From: Paracoccaceae bacterium
Lineage (GTDB): Bacteria; Pseudomonadota; Alphaproteobacteria; Rhodobacterales; Rhodobacteraceae
Direction: 5' to 3'
Assembly: GCA_016937725.1 (NCBI GenBank)
Contig: JAFGVZ010000082.1
Span: 1 to 10,556 of the forward strand
DNA: 10,556 nucleotides
Shown: one piece after another, positions 5,251-10,556 of the stretch
How positions within the stretch are numbered: the first letter of the stretch is position 1
Layout: each line of letters starts with the position of its first letter
Position numbers and translations under genes: made by a program
The notes under the pieces: generated by a model
Told to the model about the DNA's origin: nothing
The model's input: only the letters and a program-made list of their open reading frames with translations
Database searches by the model: none

Positions 5251-8208
5251 ATGAACGATCACAGCCCGAATAACGGCATGACCAGTGAAAGCTTTCTGGC
5301 CGGTCACAACGCTGACTATGTCGAAGCCTTGCAGGCCCGCCACGCCGCCGACCCCGCGTCGGTCGATGATGTGTGGCAGGCCTATTTCCAATCCTTAAAC
5401 GAAACCGCGCAGGACGCGCAAGCGGCGGCAAGCGGCCCAAGCTGGGCGCGCGGTGACTGGCCGCCCATGCCCTCGGACGAGCTGACCTCGGCGCTGACGG
5501 GCGAATGGCCCGCGCCGCCGGAAAAGAAAGACGCTGGCAAGAAGATTGTCGAGAAAGCTGCCGAAAAGGGCATCAGCCTGTCGGATGCGCAGGTGCGCGC
5601 GGCGGTGCTGGATTCGGTGCGCGCGTTGATGATTATTCGCGCCTACCGTATCCGGGGCCATCTCATCGCCGATCTGGACCCGCTTGGCCTGCGCAAGGAA
5701 GAGCAACATCCGGAGCTTGATCCGCGCTCTTACGGCTTTACAGAGGCCGACATGGACAGGCCCATCTTCCTCGACAAAGTGTTGGGGATGGAGGTGGCCA
5801 GCCTGAACCAGATCCTCGACATCCTGAAACGCACCTATTGCGGCACGTTCGCGCTGCAATTCATGCATATTTCCGACCCCGAACAGGTCGGCTGGCTGAA
5901 AGAACGCATCGAAGGTCTGGGCAAGGAAATCGCCTTCACCAAGCAGGGCCGCCGCGCCATTCTGAACAAGCTGGTCGAGGCAGAGGGCTTCGAGAAGTTC
6001 CTGCATGTGAAATACATGGGCACCAAGCGGTTTGGTCTGGACGGGGGCGAGGCGACCATTCCCGCGATGGAGCAGATCATCAAGCGCGGCGGTGCGTTGG
6101 GCGTCAAGGAAATCGCCATCGGCATGCCGCATCGGGGCCGGTTGAACATTCTGGCCAATGTGATGGGCAAGCCCTACCGTGCCATTTTCAACGAATTTCA
6201 GGGCGGCAGCTTCAAGCCCGAAGATGTCGATGGCTCGGGCGATGTGAAATACCATCTTGGCGCGTCCTCGGATCGTGAATTTGACGGCAATAATGTTCAC
6301 TTGTCGCTGACGGCTAACCCTTCGCACCTAGAGGCGGTGAACCCCGTGGTTCTGGGCAAGGTCCGCGCCAAGCAGGACCAAGCCAATGACACCGAGCGCC
6401 GCTCGGTTCTGGGCGTGCTGCTGCATGGCGACGCGGCTTTCGCGGGCCAAGGCGTTGTTGCCGAAGGCTTCCAACTTTCGGGAATTCGCGGCCACCGCAC
6501 CGGCGGGACCATTCACATCGTGGTCAATAACCAGATCGGGTTCACCACCGCGCCCAGCTTCAGCCGGTCCTCGCCCTATCCGACCGACATTGCGCTTATG
6601 GTGGAAGCGCCGATCTTCCATGTGAACGGCGATGACCCGGAAGCGGTGGTCCATGCCGCCAAGGTCGCCACGGAATACCGCCAGAAATTCCTGAAGGACG
6701 TGGTCATCGACATCATCTGTTATCGCCGCTTCGGCCATAACGAGGGGGATGAGCCGATGTTCACCAACCCGGCGATGTATAACAGCATCAAGAAGCACAA
6801 ATCGACGCTTCAGCTCTATACCGAGCGCTTGGTGCAGGACGGGCTGATCCCGGAAGGCGAGATCGAGGATATGAAGGCCGCGTTTCAGGCGTTTTTGAAT
6901 GAAGAATTCGAGAACGGCAAAACCTACAAACCCAACAAGGCCGACTGGCTGGATGGGCGCTGGTCGCATATGAACCGCAAGGGCGAAGAATACCAACGCG
7001 GCCAGACCGCCATCGCGCCCGAAACGATGGCCGAAATCGGCACCGCGCTGACCACGATCCCGGACGGCTTCAACATCCATAAAACTGTCGCGCGCCAACT
7101 GGACGCGAAGAAAGAGATGTTCACCACCGGCAAAGGCTTTGACTGGGCCACAGCAGAGGCACTGGCTTTTGGCAGCCTCGCGGCTGAAGGCTATCCGGTG
7201 CGCCTGTCAGGTCAGGACAGCACGCGCGGCACATTCAGCCAACGGCATTCGGCCTTTATCGACCAGAACACCGAAGACCGCTACTACCCCCTGAACCACA
7301 TCAAGGACGGGCAGGCGCGGTATGAGGTCATTGACTCGATGCTGTCGGAATACGCGGTTCTGGGCTTTGAATACGGCTATTCGCTGGCCGAACCGAACGC
7401 CCTGGTGCTGTGGGAAGCGCAATTCGGCGATTTCGCCAATGGCGCGCAGATCATGTTCGACCAGTTTATCTCGTCCGGCGAAAGCAAATGGTTGCGCATG
7501 TCCGGGCTGGTCATGCTGTTGCCGCACGGGTTTGAAGGGCAGGGGCCGGAGCATTCCTCGGCCCGTCTGGAACGCTTCTTGCAGATGTGCGCGCAAGACA
7601 ATTGGATCGTCGCCAATTGCTCGACGCCCGCCAATTACTTCCACATCCTGCGCCGTCAATTGCACCGCACGTTCAGAAAGCCGCTGGTGCTGATGACGCC
7701 GAAATCCCTGCTGCGCCACAAGATGTGCATCTCGGATGCCAGCGATTTCACCGACGGCTCCAGCTTCCACCGGGTGCTGTGGGACGATGCCGAGCGCGGC
7801 AACAGCGATCTGACCCTGAAAGCGGATGATCAAATCCGCCGTGTCGTCATCTCGTCCGGCAAGGTCTATTTTGACCTGTTGGAAGAACGCGATGCGCGTG
7901 GGGCCGATGATGTCTACCTGCTGCGCGTGGAGCAATTCTATCCGTTCCCGGCCATGTCGCTGCTGAAAGAACTGGAACGCTTCCAGAATGCAGATGTCGT
8001 CTGGTGCCAGGAAGAACCCAAGAACCAAGGCGCATGGTCGTTTATCGAGCCGAATCTGGAATGGGTTCTGGGCCGCCTGAACGGCAAAACTAAACGCCCG
8101 ATCTATGCGGGCCGCGCCGCCTCTGCCTCTCCGGCGACGGGTCTGGCCAGCCAACACAAAGCACAACAGCTAGCGCTCGTGAACGAAGCGCTGACAATCG
8201 AGGGATAA
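5251..8208 (+). CDS. sucA: 2-oxoglutarate dehydrogenase E1 component
   Basis: This thiamine-diphosphate E1 subunit decarboxylates 2-oxoglutarate and transfers the succinyl group to lipoyl-SucB. The 985-residue length is normal. In order it has an N-terminal peripheral segment (about 1-45) typical of OGDH E1; HRGRLNILANVMGKPYRAIF, starting at His 294; and the ThDP-binding stretch from GDAAFAGQG (G393, D394) to NNQIGF (426-431). Then come RRFGHNEGDEP (492-502), LPHGFEGQGPEHSSAR (757-772) and NCSTPANYFHILRRQ in the C-terminal transketolase-type domain. Two adjacent ATGs at 5248 and 5251 are possible starts; AAGG at 5240-5243 is spaced better (7 nt) for the second, giving MNDHSPNN. The 6-nt gap to sucB suggests coupled expression of E1 and E2. 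Confidence 0.97.
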   Translation: MNDHSPNNGMTSESFLAGHNADYVEALQARHAADPASVDDVWQAYFQSLNETAQDAQAAASGPSWARGDWPPMPSDELTSALTGEWPAPPEKKDAGKKIVEKAAEKGISLSDAQVRAAVLDSVRALMIIRAYRIRGHLIADLDPLGLRKEEQHPELDPRSYGFTEADMDRPIFLDKVLGMEVASLNQILDILKRTYCGTFALQFMHISDPEQVGWLKERIEGLGKEIAFTKQGRRAILNKLVEAEGFEKFLHVKYMGTKRFGLDGGEATIPAMEQIIKRGGALGVKEIAIGMPHRGRLNILANVMGKPYRAIFNEFQGGSFKPEDVDGSGDVKYHLGASSDREFDGNNVHLSLTANPSHLEAVNPVVLGKVRAKQDQANDTERRSVLGVLLHGDAAFAGQGVVAEGFQLSGIRGHRTGGTIHIVVNNQIGFTTAPSFSRSSPYPTDIALMVEAPIFHVNGDDPEAVVHAAKVATEYRQKFLKDVVIDIICYRRFGHNEGDEPMFTNPAMYNSIKKHKSTLQLYTERLVQDGLIPEGEIEDMKAAFQAFLNEEFENGKTYKPNKADWLDGRWSHMNRKGEEYQRGQTAIAPETMAEIGTALTTIPDGFNIHKTVARQLDAKKEMFTTGKGFDWATAEALAFGSLAAEGYPVRLSGQDSTRGTFSQRHSAFIDQNTEDRYYPLNHIKDGQARYEVIDSMLSEYAVLGFEYGYSLAEPNALVLWEAQFGDFANGAQIMFDQFISSGESKWLRMSGLVMLLPHGFEGQGPEHSSARLERFLQMCAQDNWIVANCSTPANYFHILRRQLHRTFRKPLVLMTPKSLLRHKMCISDASDFTDGSSFHRVLWDDAERGNSDLTLKADDQIRRVVISSGKVYFDLLEERDARGADDVYLLRVEQFYPFPAMSLLKELERFQNADVVWCQEEPKNQGAWSFIEPNLEWVLGRLNGKTKRPIYAGRAASASPATGLASQHKAQQLALVNEALTIEG

Positions 8209-8214
8209 GAGCCC

Positions 8215-9711
8215 ATGTCTATCGAAGTTCGAGTGCCCACCTTGGGCGAAAGCGTGACCGAGGCGACCGTCGCCACATGGTTCAAGAAACCCGGCGACCC
8301 GGTCGCGGCGGATGAAATGCTGTGCGAGCTGGAAACCGACAAGGTGACGGTCGAAGTGCCCAGCCCCGTCGCCGGCGTGATGGGCGAGATCGTGGCAGCC
8401 GAAGGCGAAACCGTCGGTGTCGACGCGCTTTTGGCCATGATCGGTGAAGGCGCAGGCGAAACTGCCGCGCCCGCCCCCAAGGCCGAGGCGAAACCTGCGC
8501 CCAAAGCCCAAGCCGTGGATGTGATGGTCCCGGCGCTGGGAGAAAGCGTGTCGGAAGCCACGGTTGCAAGCTGGTTCAAGAAACCGGGCGACATGGTCGC
8601 GGTGGACGAAATGCTGTGCGAGTTGGAAACCGATAAAGTGTCGGTCGAAGTGCCTAGCCCCGCCGCGGGTGTGCTGGGTGAAATTCTGGCAGCCGAAGGC
8701 GCGACCGTCCAAGCGGGTGGCAAGCTGGCGGTCATTTCGGGCGAGGCTGTTGCACCCGTGGTGCCCGACGCGGCCCCGGCCATGGGTGGCACGGGCGGCG
8801 CAGGCCGCGACGTGGAGGACGCCCCCTCGGCCAAGAAGCTGATGGCCGAAAAAGGTTTGAGCCGCGATCAGGTCGCAGGCTCTGGCCGCGACGGGCGCAT
8901 CATGAAGGAAGATGTGCAGCGGGCAGGGGCGGCCCCGGCGCCGCAGGCTGCGCCCGCGCCGACCGCGCCCACCCCGCCTGCCCAAAGGGCGCCCGTGCCG
9001 GCCGATGACGCCGCCCGCGAAGAGCGCGTGCGCATGACCAAGCTGCGCCAGACCATCGCCCGCCGCCTGAAAGAAGCGCAGAACAATGCCGCCATGCTGA
9101 CCACCTATAACGAGGCGGATATGGGCGGCATCATGGAGCTTCGCAACGAATACAAGGACGCCTTCGAGAAAAAGCACGGCGTGAAGATGGGCTTCATGTC
9201 CTTCTTCGTGAAAGCCTGCTGCCATGCGCTGTTCGAAGTGCCAGAGGTGAATGCCGAGATCGACGGCACCGATATCGTCTACAAGAACTACGTCCATATG
9301 GGCGTGGCTGTGGGCACGCCCACGGGCCTTGTGGTGCCGGTGCTGCGCGATGCCCACAAGATGGGCTTTGCCGAGATCGAGAAAACCATCGCCGAGATGG
9401 GCCGCCGCGCCCGCGACGGGAAGCTGTCGATGGCCGATATGCAGGGCGGCAGCTTCACCATCTCGAATGGCGGGGTTTACGGCTCGCTCATGTCCTCGCC
9501 CATCCTGAACCCGCCGCAATCGGGTATCTTGGGCATGCACAAGATTCAGGACCGCCCGATGGTGGTGAAAGGCCAGATCGTCGCGCGCCCGATGATGTAT
9601 CTGGCGCTCAGCTACGATCACCGCATCGTGGATGGCAAAGGGGCGGTGACCTTCCTTGTGCGTGTGAAAGAGGCGCTGGAAGACCCGCGCCGGTTGTTGA
9701 TGGACCTGTGA
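8215..9711 (+). CDS. sucB: 2-oxoglutarate dehydrogenase E2, dihydrolipoyl succinyltransferase with two lipoyl domains
   Basis: This is the core E2 of the 2-oxoglutarate dehydrogenase complex, which moves the succinyl group from E1 to CoA via lipoyl-lysine. At 498 residues it is about 90 longer than the 405-residue E. coli protein because it has two lipoyl domains, at about 2-77 and 101-177, with lipoylation lysines K43 and K141 in ETDKV(T/S)VEV. An Ala/Pro linker (82-100) joins them. An E1/E3-binding domain lies at about 202-238 (PSAKKLMAEKGL, GRDGRIMKEDV), followed by an Ala/Pro linker (239-263). The acyltransferase domain from about 270 carries the catalytic HRIVDG (H469, D473). The C terminus RRLLMDL is typical. 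AGGGA at 8201-8205 overlaps the end of sucA. SucB rather than the pyruvate E2 (AceF) is supported by position after sucA and by the sequence of the catalytic domain. Confidence 0.97.
   Translation: MSIEVRVPTLGESVTEATVATWFKKPGDPVAADEMLCELETDKVTVEVPSPVAGVMGEIVAAEGETVGVDALLAMIGEGAGETAAPAPKAEAKPAPKAQAVDVMVPALGESVSEATVASWFKKPGDMVAVDEMLCELETDKVSVEVPSPAAGVLGEILAAEGATVQAGGKLAVISGEAVAPVVPDAAPAMGGTGGAGRDVEDAPSAKKLMAEKGLSRDQVAGSGRDGRIMKEDVQRAGAAPAPQAAPAPTAPTPPAQRAPVPADDAAREERVRMTKLRQTIARRLKEAQNNAAMLTTYNEADMGGIMELRNEYKDAFEKKHGVKMGFMSFFVKACCHALFEVPEVNAEIDGTDIVYKNYVHMGVAVGTPTGLVVPVLRDAHKMGFAEIEKTIAEMGRRARDGKLSMADMQGGSFTISNGGVYGSLMSSPILNPPQSGILGMHKIQDRPMVVKGQIVARPMMYLALSYDHRIVDGKGAVTFLVRVKEALEDPRRLLMDL
8233..8739 (+). 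repeat. Intragenic tandem duplication encoding two lipoyl domains
   Basis: Nucleotides 8233-8442 and 8527-8736 encode homologous blocks offset by 294 nt (98 codons). At protein level residues 7-76 and 105-174 match without gaps at 54 of 70 positions. Divergence clusters at the domain ends, and the lipoyl-lysine hairpin is nearly identical. The DNA is also clearly similar, for example around the GAAATGCTGTGCGAG blocks, so recombination between copies is possible. Confidence 0.9.
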
Positions 9712-9771
9712 GGGCAGTAGAAGATTGTAGGTCTATGAGTGTTCCGTCACGCTTCGCAATCCGTATCGTCA

Positions 9772-9811
9772 GGCCGACCGGCGCCCCGGCTTGTTCCGGG
9801 GCCTCTCGGCC
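9772..9811. repeat. REP-like hairpin, first of an inverted pair
   Basis: GCCCCGG (9783-9789) and CCGGGGC (9796-9802) form a perfect stem around the loop CTTGTT. An outer stem, GGCCGA (9772-9777) with TCGGCC (9806-9811), encloses it. Read on the other strand, the core has the same stem-AACAAG-stem layout as the second hairpin at 9824-9844. There is no T run, so it is not an intrinsic terminator. Confidence 0.6.
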
Positions 9812-9823
9812 CCCAGCGTTGCG

Positions 9824-9844
9824 GTCCCGGGTCAAGCCCGGGAC
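9824..9844. repeat. REP-like hairpin, second of an inverted pair
   Basis: GTCCCGGG (9824-9831) and CCCGGGAC (9837-9844) form a perfect 8-bp stem with the 5-nt loop TCAAG. From memory, hairpins of the type CCCGG(G/A)TCAAG(C/T)CCGGG are common dispersed intergenic elements in Alphaproteobacteria; I cannot count copies here. It ends 11 nt before the MAPEG start codon, directly beside the only plausible ribosome-binding sequence. Confidence 0.6.
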
Positions 9845-9855
9845 GGGGTCACGCC

Positions 9856-10251
9856 ATGACGCCTGACCTCATAGCCCTCATCCTCGCCGCCCTTCTCTGG
9901 GCGGGCCAGCTTGCGCATCTGGCCCTGCGCGCAAATTTGGAAATCGGCAGCCGCTATTTCCTGTCCCCGCGCGACACCGCTCCGCCGCGCGAGTTGTCGC
10001 AAGCAACTCTGCGGCTAAAGCGCGCCTATGAAAACCACCACGAGGCGCTGCTGCTCTTCGGCGTCGCCATCACCGCCATCACGCTCACCGGCAAGGAAAG
10101 CATCGCAAGTGCCATTCTCGCCTTCGCCTATCTTGGCGCGCGCATACTCTTCGTGCCAGCCTATGCGTTGGGGTGGACCCCATGGCGCTCGGTCTTCTTC
10201 GGAATCGGATATCTTTGCTCTATCCTGCTCCTCGTCCTTGCGCTTCTCTAA
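9856..10251 (+). CDS. MAPEG family membrane protein
   Basis: This 131-residue integral membrane protein resembles the MAPEG family (membrane-associated proteins in eicosanoid and glutathione metabolism). Bacterial members are mostly uncharacterised, and some have glutathione transferase or peroxidase activity. The family signature is recognisable in LKRAYENHHEALLLFG (54-69), a version of the R-A-x-x-N-x-x-E motif. Hydrophobic segments at about 4-24, 62-78, 83-102 and 112-131 give the expected four helices. The start at 9856 is chosen because the longer in-frame start at 9739 would translate the REP-like hairpins into a Pro/Gly/Arg-rich leader. GGGG at 9845-9848 is the only ribosome-binding candidate and abuts hairpin 9824-9844, which may limit translation. 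It lies between sucB and lpd on the same strand, so co-transcription is likely. Any enzymatic role is unproven. Confidence 0.85.
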   Translation: MTPDLIALILAALLWAGQLAHLALRANLEIGSRYFLSPRDTAPPRELSQATLRLKRAYENHHEALLLFGVAITAITLTGKESIASAILAFAYLGARILFVPAYALGWTPWRSVFFGIGYLCSILLLVLALL

Positions 10252-10273
10252 TGTTTCATCCTTGCTCAAATAT

Positions 10274-10320
10274 CCTCGGGGGGTGAGGGCCGACAGGCCC
10301 GAGGGGGGCGAAGCGCCCCC
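10274..10320 (+). repeat. G/C-rich tandem-hairpin intergenic element before lpd
   Basis: Three stems can form. A is GGGCC (10287-10291) with GGCCC (10296-10300). B is CCTCGGG (10274-10280) with CCCGAGG (10298-10304). C is GGGGGCG (10304-10310) with CGCCCCC (10314-10320) around the loop AAG. A and B share bases 10298-10300 and exclude each other. From memory, elements of this form are common between Rhodobacteraceae genes. There is no T tract, so intrinsic termination is unlikely. Confidence 0.6.
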
Positions 10321-10347
10321 TGATCCCGGCAACAGAAAGGAAACCCC

Positions 10348-10556
10348 ATGTCCTACGATTTGATCGTCATCGGCTCTGGCCCCGGCGGCTATGTCTGCGC
10401 GATCCGCGCGGCCCAGCTTGGGCTGAAAGTGGCCTGCGTCGAGGGGCGCGAGACCTTGGGCGGCACCTGCTTGAATGTGGGCTGTATTCCGTCCAAGGCG
10501 CTGTTGCACGCCACGCATCAGTTGCACGAGGCCGAGCATAATTTCGACGCGATGGG
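10348..10556 (+). CDS. lpd: Dihydrolipoyl dehydrogenase (E3), 5' part only
   Basis: These are the first 69 complete codons of dihydrolipoyl dehydrogenase, the FAD-linked E3 that reoxidises dihydrolipoyl groups on SucB and reduces NAD; the reading frame is open to the window edge. The N-terminal FAD-binding motif GSGPGG (9-14) is followed by E32, expected to contact the FAD ribose. The redox-active disulfide motif is GGTCLNVGCIPSKALL, with C41 and C46. AAGGA at 10337-10341 lies 6 nt before the ATG. Position as the last member of the suc cluster indicates service to the 2-oxoglutarate complex, although E3 is often shared with pyruvate dehydrogenase. Lipoamide dehydrogenase is favoured over glutathione or mercuric reductase by the CLNVGCIPSK motif and by the neighbours. 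Confidence 0.95.
   Translation, partial: MSYDLIVIGSGPGGYVCAIRAAQLGLKVACVEGRETLGGTCLNVGCIPSKALLHATHQLHEAEHNFDAM

Noticed and set aside
8170..9621. Long open frame (483 codons) on the minus strand opposite sucB
   Set aside because: It lies opposite a clearly conserved gene, is rich in His/Arg/Gly as expected from antisense of G/C-rich codons, and shows no recognisable domain.
9824..9844. Intrinsic terminator after sucB
   Set aside because: The stem is strong, but no T run follows and the same-strand genes MAPEG and lpd continue; a dispersed repeat is the better reading.
9739..9855. Extended MAPEG start
   Set aside because: The leader would be a translation of the REP-like hairpins, and MAPEG proteins begin with the first membrane helix.

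Overview
The window is chromosomal DNA of about 60% G+C, almost entirely coding. Protein signatures, an alphaproteobacterial TCA gene order and two G/C-rich intergenic hairpin elements point to a member of the Rhodobacteraceae (Rhodobacterales). The assignment is by recognition, without a database search. No phage, IS, CRISPR or defence gene is visible. Housekeeping energy metabolism dominates.

Layout on the + strand: (i) 1-456, the 3' part of a class I glutamine amidotransferase. (ii) 518-593, a complete tRNA-Thr(UGU) with encoded CCA. (iii) 667-1299, an MTA/SAH nucleosidase-like enzyme. (iv) 1394-2356, malate dehydrogenase (mdh), followed by a strong intrinsic terminator at 2382-2411. (v) 2412-2595, a control region with several palindromes. 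(vi) 2596-10556, a suc gene cluster running sucC, sucD, DUF805 membrane protein, sucA, sucB, MAPEG-family membrane protein and the start of lpd, which runs off the window.

The cluster encodes three consecutive TCA activities: 2-oxoglutarate dehydrogenase (E1 SucA, E2 SucB, E3 Lpd), succinyl-CoA synthetase (SucC beta, SucD alpha) and malate dehydrogenase. Spacing inside it is short: 5 nt between sucC and sucD, 28 nt between sucD and the DUF805 gene, and 6 nt between sucA and sucB. At the sucC/sucD and sucA/sucB junctions the ribosome-binding sequence overlaps the upstream stop codon, which suggests translational coupling. Two small membrane-protein genes of unknown role interrupt the set.

The most interesting non-coding parts are three. 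One is the sucC upstream region, with a LacI-type palindrome plus twin GTGATCAC palindromes exactly 21 bp apart. Another is a pair of oppositely oriented REP-like hairpins abutting the MAPEG start. The third is a G/C-rich element with mutually exclusive stems just before lpd. SucB carries two tandem lipoyl domains. I found no convincing undescribed enzymatic system; the novelty here is regulatory and contextual.
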